Below are positions 54,703-63,619 of a stretch of 64,000 nucleotides of DNA, in pieces. The position numbers were made by a program, and so were the translations under genes. The first letter of the stretch is position 1, and the number at the start of each line of letters is the position of its first letter. The DNA comes from an uncultured Sphingomonadaceae bacterium (GTDB lineage Bacteria > Pseudomonadota > Alphaproteobacteria > Sphingomonadales > Sphingomonadaceae): positions 744,001-808,000 of the forward strand of contig CANMVC010000002.1 in assembly GCA_947501325.1 (NCBI GenBank), written 5' to 3'. The notes under the pieces were generated by a model that was not told where the DNA came from, ran no database searches, and worked only from the letters and a program-made list of their open reading frames with translations.

Positions 54703-54930
54703 ATGAAGAAGTTATCAATCGCTACTGTTTTGGCAGCTGGACTTGCACTTACTGCATGCGAAGCAACGGTTACTGAAGAAGGCGAAATGCCTTCCATGGA
54801 CGTTGATGTTTCAGGCGATGCCGGTAATTTGCCAGAAATCGATGTTGAAACTGCTGATGTTGAGCTTGGTACAGAAGAAAAGACCATTGAGGTGCCAGAT
54901 GTCGACATAACGATGCCTGACGAAAAATAG
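54703..54930 (+). CDS. Small acidic stress lipoprotein
   Basis: A protein of 75 residues with a lipoprotein signal (MKKLSIATVLAAGLALTAC, Cys19). The mature part is strongly acidic with Val/Asp alternation (MDVDVSGD, EIDVETADVELG, VPDVDITMPDEK), more beta-like than helical. The RBS AAGGGAG is excellent and an exact EcfG promoter lies 28 bp upstream, so general stress induction is likely. I recognise no family. Calcium or cation binding at the envelope would fit the charge but is speculative. Confidence 0.82.
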   Translation: MKKLSIATVLAAGLALTACEATVTEEGEMPSMDVDVSGDAGNLPEIDVETADVELGTEEKTIEVPDVDITMPDEK

Positions 54931-54952
54931 GCGTATATTTAATGATTTTGAG

Positions 54953-54980
54953 AGGCCGGGCTATATACCCGGCCTTTTTT
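54953..54980 (+). terminator. Intrinsic terminator after the acidic lipoprotein gene
   Basis: AGGCCGGG (54953-54960), loop CTATATA, CCCGGCCT (54968-54975), then a T-run. It ends the lipoprotein transcript 22 nt after its stop. Confidence 0.92.
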
Positions 54981-55004
54981 ATTTGCGGAAAAAATATCGA
55001 CAGA

Positions 55005-56027
55005 TCAGTTAGATGTTGCTGGCTTCTTATTGGTTTGCTGAAGAAAAGAGAGTAGCATTTGCTCGTCTTTTCTCAAATCTCGAATCGCCGGTTTTGACAA
55101 CTGAATCAGCGCCTTTCGGTCGACATAATTCTGTTTCGTAAGCGCTATGATCTCCGGATGGATATAGCTAGACCGGCAAATGGCTGGGGTGTTCTTAAGG
55201 CGGTCGGCGGATTTCTGGCATGCCGCTTTGATCGTCGGGTTTCTCGCGCGCCTTATATACCGAAAGGCCGCAAGGCTTCCATGCCATGTCCGAAACACTT
55301 TTGCGCTGATATCCGTGTCCCCGGACTGCTCCTTGAGCCATTGATTGACGTCACCGGAGTCCAGTTGATAAATTTCATCACCTTGTCCAAAATACTGAAA
55401 CAATGTCTTGCCGGGCAGATCATCTATTGATGATAATATTTGCAGGAGTCGCCGATCCTTAATTTGTCGTCGCACGCGTTTTCCGCCTTTCGCCATATAG
55501 TCCAGCCGGAGCTCTTTTTCGCTCATCCGGATGTTCCTGGCGATCAGCGTCGTGGCACCACGAGCTTTGTCGTTTTGTCTATTACCGATCCTTAAGGGAG
55601 CGTTATCCAACAGCCGCACCAAAGCTGCGCATGCGAGTTGCTTATCGATGGTTTGATCCGGGCTCGCATCTCTGAAAATACGACGAATATTGCGGCGCAA
55701 CTTGGGAAGTGCATATCCGAAATCTACCAGCTTGGAAAATTTCTGACGGTCGCGATATTCCCGCCAATCCGTATGATAGCGATATTGCTTACGGCCCGCA
55801 TCATCAACGCCAGTCGCCTGAATATGGCCATTATGCAGCGGACATATCCAAACATTTTTGTAGGCAGGGGGAATAGCTAATGACTTTATGCGTTGCAGTT
55901 CCAGCGGATCATCAATCTGATTTTTCTCAGGGCCAGTATATAGGAAATCATCGCAGATTGGTCGACGTGCAATACCGGGCATATTGTCCGAAACATAAAC
56001 CAGATGCTTTGCCGTCATCGCCTGCAT
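55005..56027 (-). CDS. DNA topoisomerase IB
   Basis: A protein of 340 residues of the poxvirus-like bacterial type IB topoisomerase family. It shows the N-terminal beta domain (CDDFLYTGPEKNQIDDPLEL, IPPAYKNVWICP) and a catalytic domain with Arg in LRIGN, Lys in AKGGKR, Arg in FRTWHG and the nucleophilic Tyr in CRSSYIHPE. The usual GNEEY after RxGN is replaced by GNRQN. It relaxes supercoils through a 3'-phosphotyrosine intermediate. The ATG at 56027 is chosen; 56018 is possible. A near-consensus EcfG promoter lies ~160 bp upstream. Confidence 0.9.
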   Translation of the reverse strand: MQAMTAKHLVYVSDNMPGIARRPICDDFLYTGPEKNQIDDPLELQRIKSLAIPPAYKNVWICPLHNGHIQATGVDDAGRKQYRYHTDWREYRDRQKFSKLVDFGYALPKLRRNIRRIFRDASPDQTIDKQLACAALVRLLDNAPLRIGNRQNDKARGATTLIARNIRMSEKELRLDYMAKGGKRVRRQIKDRRLLQILSSIDDLPGKTLFQYFGQGDEIYQLDSGDVNQWLKEQSGDTDISAKVFRTWHGSLAAFRYIRRARNPTIKAACQKSADRLKNTPAICRSSYIHPEIIALTKQNYVDRKALIQLSKPAIRDLRKDEQMLLSFLQQTNKKPATSN

Positions 56028-56186
56028 GATCAATCCCGTTGAAAGAGTTGCTGCACAAATGGCTGAAGAATTGAACTGGTTCGTCTCCAACGGACATCGG
56101 GTCGATTTGACAGATTCAATTATCCAGCCCTTTTGCAAGGCAATATCTGCAAGACCAAGAGCAGAAAAAGCCGCTGTGATATTTGA

Positions 56187-56211
56187 AACTCCGTAAGGAA
56201 GAATCGGTTCC
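56187..56211 (-). promoter_or_regulatory. EcfG-like promoter upstream of topoisomerase IB
   Basis: On the minus strand GGAAC (56211-56207), 16 bases, AGTT (56190-56187), one base off consensus. It points to the topoisomerase gene but would leave a leader of about 150 nt, so support is moderate. Confidence 0.45.
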
Positions 56212-56349
56212 CAACTTCTTGGATTCAGGCGTCAAAAGCGTAGCCGCCCTATTCTGGCAGGTAGCCGGCCAAAGGATCATACTAATACAGGTTAATGTCC
56301 AAGTTTTTGTAATCTCTATGCATGTGTTCTTTACAAGGAACATAATAGC

Positions 56350-56808
56350 ATGTTGGATCCATTATCACATAGACATGCAACTGAGCTAAGCGTGAAGAGG
56401 TTACGACGCTTTGCAGTCTCTATGGTGGGCGACCAAGATGCTGCGGATAGGGTCGTGCTGGGCGTTATGAACAGCCACAGACACTTGCTGGTGTCAGGAA
56501 TATCTCATGCGGCCCAGTTATTAGGACTGCTCGAGGCAGTTTACAAAGATCTCCATGGTGGGAGAAGGAAGTCCCAAAATCTGTCGCTGTTAAACCCTTT
56601 ACGGTCTGAGCTAGTAGATACTTTTGTGAAATTTCAGTCGCTAGACTATACGAAAAAAGCGATTATTTCGCTTTTGCTTATAGAAGAGTTATCCTCGGAG
56701 AAGATCTCACAAATAACTGAAATTCCATTTCCCCAGGTGGACATATATATTTCACAGGGCTTGCAATTTCTGTCCGAAGGAGAGAATCGCAAGCTTGTTT
56801 CAGGATGA
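56350..56808 (+). CDS. Free-standing sigma-like protein (PhyR-like, no receiver)
   Basis: A protein of 152 residues that parallels the sigma-like half of PhyR: a region-2-like start (VKRLRRFAVSMVGDQDAADR against LPYLRRYSRALTGSQKSGDA), a middle helix (LLGLLEAVYKDLH against YKIFHRIW), and a region-4-like end (AIISLLLIEELSSEKISQI against ILLLTALEGFSTEEVADIAD). No receiver domain follows before the stop. The ATG has the RBS AAGGA. It could be a NepR-binding competitor or a degenerate ECF sigma factor. I base this on pattern, not on alignment scores. Confidence 0.6.
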   Translation: MLDPLSHRHATELSVKRLRRFAVSMVGDQDAADRVVLGVMNSHRHLLVSGISHAAQLLGLLEAVYKDLHGGRRKSQNLSLLNPLRSELVDTFVKFQSLDYTKKAIISLLLIEELSSEKISQITEIPFPQVDIYISQGLQFLSEGENRKLVSG

Positions 56809-56944
56809 AATTTTCTGTTATTTACCAAACGGTCTCCGGAGCCGTTGGCTGCGTTGCTGTAAACTAAACTTCAAAATTGGCGCGGAGAATATCGCATATT
56901 CTGCAGAAAGCTGTTGATAACAGACATTTTTCTGGAACACATAT

Positions 56945-56978
56945 AGGAAAAGGGCCAATCGAAAAATTGATTGGCCCT
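56945..56978 (-). terminator. Intrinsic terminator after the Glu/Ala-rich lipoprotein gene
   Basis: On the minus strand AGGGCCAATC (56978-56969) pairs with GATTGGCCCT (56960-56951) around an 8-nt loop, followed by TTTTCC. It lies 30 nt after the stop of the lipoprotein gene. Confidence 0.75.
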
Positions 56979-57007
56979 CCTCTAGTTCCCCAAAGGGAAA
57001 TTCTGAA

Positions 57008-57274
57008 TTATTGTGCCAGAACGCCTTCTTCTTCGTCGGCTTTCTCTTCCAGGACATCAGCTTTGTCTTCCATAGCAGCGGCCTGGTCTTCCAAGGCTTC
57101 TTCGCCAGCTTCCGTCGGGGCCGCGTCTGCAGCTTCTTCCAAACGATCGGCTTCTACTTCAGCTTCCTGAGCTTCCACTTCTGTTGCGGTTTCTGCGCCG
57201 CTGGTATCTTCCTGCGCGCAGGCGGTTAGTGCCAATGCTGCAGCAGTTGCCGTGAAAATCGTTAGTTTACGCAT
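57008..57274 (-). CDS. Glu/Ala-rich small lipoprotein
   Basis: A protein of 88 residues with a lipoprotein signal (MRKLTIFTATAAALALTAC, Cys19) and a mature part made almost only of Ala, Glu and Asp with scattered Lys (EAQEAEVEADRLEEAADAA, AAMEDKADVLEEKADEEEG). It should form a long acidic helix or coiled coil. The ATG at 57274 begins the signal; upstream in-frame codons lack an RBS. A GGAAC lies at 57349-57353 but its -10 (TGTA) is poor. I recognise no family; it resembles the other small lipoproteins of this island in architecture. Confidence 0.78.
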   Translation of the reverse strand: MRKLTIFTATAAALALTACAQEDTSGAETATEVEAQEAEVEADRLEEAADAAPTEAGEEALEDQAAAMEDKADVLEEKADEEEGVLAQ

Positions 57275-57655
57275 TCCAAATTCCTTCGTTCCTAGATGAA
57301 AAGACATGAAAGCCTTTCTACAATCTACTACAATCGAATGATGGAATGGTTCCAAAAGACATTCGGAAATTTTTGACACCCATTTCTAATGAGTACTTTT
57401 TTTTGCTCGTAATCTCTGACGTCTCGCACCGGGCAATAGTTGTGAGGTAGCATCATGCAAATGTATCAAGACATTACTCTACAATCCGGTCGATTTAATA
57501 TTTATCCACTCGTATCAATTTAGACAGTTCTGGATTACTACGGCATTGGATAGACATTCTTATCCGGCATTGGAACCGGACAAAAAGATACTGTCATGCC
57601 CGTAACCCAGAACACTGGGGTTGGCATTAAAACAGCAGCTCACAGGAGGGATGAT
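57275..57655. other. Divergent intergenic region before the second TonB receptor
   Basis: About 380 bases between a minus-strand lipoprotein gene and a plus-strand TonB receptor gene. It must hold both promoters. I see no clear operator, hairpin or small gene with an RBS. Confidence 0.5.
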
Positions 57656-59818
57656 ATGACGGGAACTCAAATCCAGCGCACTCTGCGCCGCATGCCTTAT
57701 CTAATCGGCACCGGGATCATTGCAGGCGCAGTCGGCATGACCAGCATGCCCGCTTATGCCCAAAACGAGACAATCGTTGTTACGGCGCGAAAAGTCGAAG
57801 AAAACCTGCAAGACGTTCCCGTCTCGGTCACTGCCTTCAGCGGAGAAACTTTTGAAGAAGCCGGGCTGACCGAATTTGCCGATATATCCCAACTCACACC
57901 CAATTTTGACGTCAGGCCACGAGGAGCGACCGGAGCACTTTTTGCTACTCTCACTATCCGTGGTCAAACTTCCGGTTTTTTGACACTGAACGCAGATCAG
58001 GCTGTCGGGATAAACATCAATGGTGCGCCGATTACACGCGGCACCAGCTTGTTCTCCAATTTGTTTGATATTGAACGCATTGAGGTGCTGAAAGGTCCGC
58101 AAGGCACGCTCTATGGCAAGAATACCACAGGCGGAGCGGTGAATGTCGTCACAAGGGGCCCCGAACTCGACGAGATAAGCGGCTATGGTCAGTTTACATA
58201 TGGTTCATTTGATCGGACGGACGCGCAGCTAGTCGCCAATGTGCCGCTGGTGGAAGACACGCTTGGCATTCGCCTTGGTGCTGCGCTGACACATCGAGAT
58301 GGTTTTGGCATCGGGGTGGGAACGGGCCGGGAACTGGCAGATGATAATGAAATTTTCCTGCGCGGTTCACTGTTATTCGAACCTAGCGACACGTTCTCCA
58401 TCCGCATCAATGCAGATTATCATGATGTTGATGAGTCCACTTCGATCTTCCGGTCTTTACGATCAGCATCGCTGGACCTTGGCTTTTTCATCCTGCCAAT
58501 TGCCGTCGAAACGACCGATCCGAATTTTTATGCCGGCAACGATTTTCGCGCCGAGGCGCCATTTGCGAGATCGGATGAGTTTAACATCAATGCCACGGCG
58601 ACCCTTGACCTGGGCGGTGCCAGGCTGGAATCCATAACGAGTTATCGCGAACAAAATTCACTGACACTGGTGCAATCCGCTCCGAGTACGTCCGTCACTC
58701 TGGGTCAGGATTCCGACCTGTTTGCGCAGGAGCTGCGTTTGTCCGGAACGGCCCGGGATGACCGGTTAACCTGGCAGTTCGGTGTTTTCTATTCCAAAGA
58801 GTCTGGTGAAGATATTGATAATGTTGGAGGGTTTCAGACCACGGCCGCAGAAAATGAAGGCTGGTCTTTGTTCACGCAGAACAGCTTTGCAATTACCGAT
58901 CAGTTGAAATTGACCCTTGGCCTTCGCTACACAAATGAAGATCGCGAAGTACGAGATATTTCGCCGGTTGTGTCTGGACTTCTCCAGAATAATGCAAGTT
59001 TTGATGCCTTCTCCTCGCTGGCCAGTCTCGACTTCAAGCCAACAGACGAGACGTTACTATATGCCAGTATATCACGCGGCTTCCGAAGCGGCGCGATCGA
59101 TCAGGACAATCTGGCGACCATCGTCGAACCCGAATTTGTGTTGAACTATGAAGCGGGCTTCAAAGCAGATCTGTTCGATAACAATGTCCGCTTCAACACG
59201 TCCGTTTTCTATAGTGACTATACCGACATCCAGCGGACAGCGTTCGACCCCGATAGTATCGGCATGACGGGTGTGCCGACAACCGTGCTACGAAATGCTG
59301 CCGAAGCCACTATCTGGGGTTTCGAGGCAGAGCTTCAGGCGACGCCAGTGGATGGATTGTCCTTGGGGGCCACTGTTGGATATACCAATGCGGAATTTGA
59401 CGAGTTTATTGATTTCGACGCGGCGGGCAATCTCCTTGACCGGACCGATGAGCCGCTTGGCGGCCCGGAGTGGCAGTTTAGTCTGAACGGCCGGTACGAA
59501 TATTATATCTCCGACACGACCAAGCTTGGTATTCAGGCGAACTATTTCTGGATTGGCGAGGATGTCCTTGCTGCGCCGTCTGTAATTGCAGTGCTGGACC
59601 CCGGCGAAGGGTCAATCGAATCGATTGGCTTGCTGAACGGTCAGATTGATCTCGATCTTGAGAAATGGGGCGGCCTGAACATCGCTGTCTTTGGCACGAA
59701 CATTTTGGATAAGGAATATTTTGTCGGCGGTATTGCGCTCGATCTGTTTGGGGGAATCTCCAACAGGCTGGTTGGTGAACCACGGCAATGGGGTATTCGC
59801 GTGACAAAAGACTTTTAG
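57656..59818 (+). CDS. TonB-dependent receptor
   Basis: A protein of 720 residues: a signal peptide ending PAYAQ, a TonB box (NETIVVTARK), a plug (EENLQDVPVSVTAFSGE, GTLYGKNTTGGAVNVVTRGP) and a beta barrel ending in Phe (GIRVTKDF). The ATG at 57656 has AGGAGGG; an earlier ATG at 57596 lacks one. It is of the common sphingomonad catch-all type whose substrate cannot be read. A TetR gene and a D-amino-acylase unit follow, so the ligand may be an acylated amino acid or related compound. Confidence 0.93.
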   Translation: MTGTQIQRTLRRMPYLIGTGIIAGAVGMTSMPAYAQNETIVVTARKVEENLQDVPVSVTAFSGETFEEAGLTEFADISQLTPNFDVRPRGATGALFATLTIRGQTSGFLTLNADQAVGININGAPITRGTSLFSNLFDIERIEVLKGPQGTLYGKNTTGGAVNVVTRGPELDEISGYGQFTYGSFDRTDAQLVANVPLVEDTLGIRLGAALTHRDGFGIGVGTGRELADDNEIFLRGSLLFEPSDTFSIRINADYHDVDESTSIFRSLRSASLDLGFFILPIAVETTDPNFYAGNDFRAEAPFARSDEFNINATATLDLGGARLESITSYREQNSLTLVQSAPSTSVTLGQDSDLFAQELRLSGTARDDRLTWQFGVFYSKESGEDIDNVGGFQTTAAENEGWSLFTQNSFAITDQLKLTLGLRYTNEDREVRDISPVVSGLLQNNASFDAFSSLASLDFKPTDETLLYASISRGFRSGAIDQDNLATIVEPEFVLNYEAGFKADLFDNNVRFNTSVFYSDYTDIQRTAFDPDSIGMTGVPTTVLRNAAEATIWGFEAELQATPVDGLSLGATVGYTNAEFDEFIDFDAAGNLLDRTDEPLGGPEWQFSLNGRYEYYISDTTKLGIQANYFWIGEDVLAAPSVIAVLDPGEGSIESIGLLNGQIDLDLEKWGGLNIAVFGTNILDKEYFVGGIALDLFGGISNRLVGEPRQWGIRVTKDF

Positions 59819-59865
59819 AACAGCAGAAAGACGGCTTGAAATTCGTCATCATTTGCGAGGATAAT

Positions 59866-60540
59866 ATGGAAACCGGACTGGAACTAGACACGCGCTCGAA
59901 ACTGCTCAAAGCAGCCGTCGTGCAATTTGGTAAATTTGGCTTTGCTGGCACCTCTGTGCGCAAAATCGCTGATGATGCTGGTGTAAACCACGGTTCGATC
60001 AAATATCATTATTCCAGCAAGGATGACCTTTGGCGCGCCGCCGTGGCCTATCTCTATGGCTTGCTCGATGAAGCCGTGCACAAGGATGAGGCAGAATGGA
60101 AAAACATGTCTCCGCGCGAGCAAATCATCAACAGTGCCACCAACTATATCCGTTTTTCTGCAAAGCATCCTGAATTGAGCCGGATCGTTTTTTTCGAAAC
60201 GATGCACGAGAGCGAACGTCTGGAATGGCTGACAGAGAATTTTATCCGGCCCTACACATCGCGTGCGATTGCCCGCGTTGCCTTGGCGCAGGAGCAAGGC
60301 GTCTATGTTGATGACGTGCCTGCGATGAACCTGCATTATGTCAATATTGCCGCAGCCAAGAATATCTTCCTCATGGCGCCGGAAATCAAACGGGCCTTCG
60401 ACATTGACGTCTTTGATGATGACCAGATTGAACAGCATATTGATGCCGTGTTGAAACTGACCATACGTCCGGAAAACACGGAAGAAAAACCATCACAAGA
60501 TGGCGCGGACGCAGATACGAGTATTTCCAATGTGACTTAG
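59866..60540 (+). CDS. TetR/AcrR-family regulator
   Basis: A regulator of 224 residues. The N-terminal helix-turn-helix is clear (KLLKAAVVQFGKFGFAGTSV, KIADDAGVNHGSIKYHYSSK), followed by a helical ligand domain with ISAKHPELSRI-type family sequence (FSAKHPELSRIVFFETMHES). The ATG at 59866 has GCGAGG; the frame overlaps the receptor gene if read from 59788. It lies between the receptor and the deacylase gene and probably controls this unit. Confidence 0.92.
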   Translation: METGLELDTRSKLLKAAVVQFGKFGFAGTSVRKIADDAGVNHGSIKYHYSSKDDLWRAAVAYLYGLLDEAVHKDEAEWKNMSPREQIINSATNYIRFSAKHPELSRIVFFETMHESERLEWLTENFIRPYTSRAIARVALAQEQGVYVDDVPAMNLHYVNIAAAKNIFLMAPEIKRAFDIDVFDDDQIEQHIDAVLKLTIRPENTEEKPSQDGADADTSISNVT

Positions 60541-60605
60541 CTTAGCCCCCCGCCAAAACTGACGCCACCTCAGGCGTTGCGCGGTATCGGGTATGACATG
60601 AAAGG

Positions 60606-62366
60606 ATGAAAATGCTTGATATAGTGATCAAAGGCGGAACCATAATTGATGGATTGGGCGGCGCCTCTCGCATCGGAGATGTTGGCATCAAAGACGGAAT
60701 GATCGTCGAGATGGGTGACGCGATCACGACGGTTGCCGACGAAGTGGTTGATGCACAGGGCGCGATTGTCACCCCCGGCTTTGTTGATATTCACACCCAT
60801 TATGACGGTCAGGTGAGCTGGGATGATGAAATGAATCCATCCGCCAGCCACGGGGTAACATCGGTTGTGATGGGCAATTGCGGCGTCGGCTTTGCGCCGG
60901 TTCCACCGGGTGGGGAGCGGGATCTGATCGAAGTGATGGAGGGTGTTGAAGATATACCCGGCACTGCCCTTTATGAGGGCATAGAATGGGGTGCTTGGGA
61001 GAGCTTTCCCGAATATCTGGACTATATCGCCTCACGAAAATTTGCGTTGAACATCGGCGCCCAGATCCCCCACGCCGCCGTACGCAACTATGTTATGGGT
61101 CAGCGCGGCCGGGACAATGAAGCGGCGACGCAGGATGATCTCGATAAAATGGCAAAGATTGTCAGAGACGGTCTGGAAGCGGGAGCTGTTGGATTTTCAA
61201 CCTCTCGCACCATCGGGCACCGTTCGACACATGGTCATTCCATTCCCGGCACATTTGCGGCGGATGACGAAATCCTGACCTTGGCCAACGCGATGACCAA
61301 GGCGGGCAAAGGCGTCTTTGAGCTTATCCCCGCTGGCGTGATTGGCGATCTGGAAATGCTGGGCGGTGAAAAACGGAGCGCCGAGCAGGAACTGGAGCTG
61401 ATGACGCAAATATCACGTGACAGTGGCCGGCCAGTGACCTTCACTCTGCTTCAGCATTCCGACGAAAAAACGGCATGGCGCGAGATCCTCGAAAAAGTGT
61501 CAGCCGCCAATCGCGAAGGCGCGCATCTCTTCCCCCAAATTGCTTCGCGCCCAATCGGGTTGGTAACAAACCTCAGAACCTATCATCTGTTTCAGCGCCG
61601 GGAGACATTTCTCAAGCTGCGCGACTTGCCATTTGATCAGCTCCTGACCGAGATGCGCAAACCGGAAGTCCGCGCCGCAATTCTTTCTGACCAGGACATA
61701 AAACCTGACCTGCCAGGCACGATGGAAAACGTCTATTACATGTTTAAAATCGCGACGGCGAGCCTGTTCGAGATCGAAGATCCGATCGATTACGAGCCAA
61801 CCGCAGACAAGAGCTTCAAAGCCCGGGCGGCCGCATTGGGTCAAGATGAAGAGGAATTCATGTATGATTTCCTGCTCAAAGATGACGGGTCCCGGTTCGC
61901 CATCGTACTGGGCAGCAATTTCTATGACTATAATCATGATGCGATTCACGAGATGCTGTCTCATCCCGAAACAGTGACCGGATTAAGCGATGCCGGGGCC
62001 CATGTCACTTTGATATTCGATGGCGTCGCGCCCACCTATCAGATGACGCACTGGAGCCGTGACCGAAAGCGGGGCGCGCAAATACCGCTTGAATTTATCG
62101 TCCACAAACAAAGCTATAAAAATGCCCAGCTTTACAATCTGCAGGATCGGGGTTCGCTGGAAGTTGGCAAGCGGGCAGATATTAACGTTATCGATTTCGA
62201 TCAACTGAAACTCGGCGGACTGGAAGTGCATGCAGACCTGCCGGCTGGGGGCAAGCGCATCTTGCAACCGGCATCGGGCTATATCGCGACCTATGTAAAT
62301 GGTGTCAAAACCAGAGCGAATGATCGGGATACCGGTGCACGGCCCGGCCACTTGCTACGCGGGTGA
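60606..62366 (+). CDS. N-acyl-D-amino-acid deacylase family amidohydrolase
   Basis: An enzyme of 586 residues of the D-aminoacylase/amidohydrolase-3 family. It has the metal-site HTHYDGQ, the Cys in [10 protein letters not shown], later His residues in [11 protein letters not shown] and LLQHSDEK, and the catalytic Asp in [10 protein letters not shown]. It should hydrolyse an N-acyl amide or related cyclic amide; the exact substrate is unknown. Two close ATGs (60606, 60612) are possible. It is followed directly by a transporter and an acyl-CoA synthetase, which suggests the released acid is activated with CoA. Confidence 0.9.
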   Translation: MKMLDIVIKGGTIIDGLGGASRIGDVGIKDGMIVEMGDAITTVADEVVDAQGAIVTPGFVDIHTHYDGQVSWDDEMNPSASHGVTSVVMGNCGVGFAPVPPGGERDLIEVMEGVEDIPGTALYEGIEWGAWESFPEYLDYIASRKFALNIGAQIPHAAVRNYVMGQRGRDNEAATQDDLDKMAKIVRDGLEAGAVGFSTSRTIGHRSTHGHSIPGTFAADDEILTLANAMTKAGKGVFELIPAGVIGDLEMLGGEKRSAEQELELMTQISRDSGRPVTFTLLQHSDEKTAWREILEKVSAANREGAHLFPQIASRPIGLVTNLRTYHLFQRRETFLKLRDLPFDQLLTEMRKPEVRAAILSDQDIKPDLPGTMENVYYMFKIATASLFEIEDPIDYEPTADKSFKARAAALGQDEEEFMYDFLLKDDGSRFAIVLGSNFYDYNHDAIHEMLSHPETVTGLSDAGAHVTLIFDGVAPTYQMTHWSRDRKRGAQIPLEFIVHKQSYKNAQLYNLQDRGSLEVGKRADINVIDFDQLKLGGLEVHADLPAGGKRILQPASGYIATYVNGVKTRANDRDTGARPGHLLRG

Positions 62367-62411
62367 GTGAGCCAAGATCATTCAGCCAAGCCGTCGGGGG
62401 AGAAACATCTC

Positions 62412-63605
62412 ATGACCAGTGATAATATCGTTGCGCTAAAGCCCTATCAACTCGCGGCCTTGCTGGTCATTTTCATGACCGTTTTTGCAGCGCCGCTGAC
62501 CATCGCCTTTAATATCGGTGCAATTGTTTCTGCGTTTGACGCAACGCGTACCGAGGCCGGACTGGTAATGACGGCAGAAGGCGTAGCGGTATCCATTGCT
62601 TCGATCATAGGGTCCCGTCTCATATCAAAATATTATCTCAAAACATTGCTGGTTGCGGGCTTATTGCTGGTCATCGCGGGCAATGCACTGACCATGATGG
62701 CGACGGATATCCCCATGATGGTCGTCTGCCGCGCATTGGCTGGTCTGGGTATCGGAACGGTCATCAGTTCGATCATGGCGACTGCCGCACGTACCCCCAA
62801 GCCTGAAATGACCTTTGGCTGTGTCAATGCTAGCGCAGGCGCGTTCATCTCGCTGCTCGCACTTGCCGTTCCCTTTGCGATAATCCGCGGTGGCCTAGAC
62901 GGCGCATATGGGCTCTACACCGCTCTTGCCGTAATGGGGTTGATTCTGATCACGGTGATTCCAAATAACAAAGCTCCAACCAACAGTTCTCCCGCAACAG
63001 CATCGGGGAACAAAAAACCTGTCGGACGGTTTGCGGCCAATGCAGGATGGATTGCGCTTTTGGGCCTGGGTATTTTCTTCTTTGGTCAGGCAGGTATTGC
63101 CGCCTTTGTGGAACGCATAGGGGCCGATGTCGGGATTCCGCTCGCGAAAATCGGAACGATATTCTTCTTTGCAGGTCTGTTGACTATCGTCGGCCCCATC
63201 TGCGCTGGTATCGTTGGCGCGCGCTTCGGCAGTACGAAACCGCTTGTGCTTGTGGGTGTGTTTATTTGTCTCGCGGTAATCGGCATTGCGATTAGCGGAG
63301 AGAAAATCGGCTTCTACATCGGCGTTCCGATGATCATGATCATGCCAGCCATCATGTTGCCATCCTTCCTCGGCGGTCTGGCGGTGGTCGATCCGACGGG
63401 CCGTCTTGCGGGCGCGCATCCGGCCTTCGCGACCATGGGCGGTGCCATGGGGCCGGTGGCAGCGGGTATGATCTCGGATATCGGGGGTTTTGCGACCCTT
63501 GGGTGGTTTATAGTGGCTGTGCTGATCATCGGAATGACGCTGATGGCTGCCGCTACATTCAAGGCAGATAGTCTTCGCTCAAATAGCTTGCAGCCTGCGG
63601 AATAG
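62412..63605 (+). CDS. MFS transporter
   Basis: A carrier of 397 residues from the ATG at 62412, with about 12 membrane helices (AALLVIFMTVFAAPLTIAFN first). A GTG at 62367 would add 15 hydrophilic residues. It belongs to no subfamily I can name with confidence; charged MFS loop motifs are weak. Context suggests uptake of the deacylase substrate or export of a product. It is cotranscribed with the genes on either side (14-45 nt gaps). Confidence 0.87.
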   Translation: MTSDNIVALKPYQLAALLVIFMTVFAAPLTIAFNIGAIVSAFDATRTEAGLVMTAEGVAVSIASIIGSRLISKYYLKTLLVAGLLLVIAGNALTMMATDIPMMVVCRALAGLGIGTVISSIMATAARTPKPEMTFGCVNASAGAFISLLALAVPFAIIRGGLDGAYGLYTALAVMGLILITVIPNNKAPTNSSPATASGNKKPVGRFAANAGWIALLGLGIFFFGQAGIAAFVERIGADVGIPLAKIGTIFFFAGLLTIVGPICAGIVGARFGSTKPLVLVGVFICLAVIGIAISGEKIGFYIGVPMIMIMPAIMLPSFLGGLAVVDPTGRLAGAHPAFATMGGAMGPVAAGMISDIGGFATLGWFIVAVLIIGMTLMAAATFKADSLRSNSLQPAE

Positions 63606-63619
63606 AGAGACACGACCCG

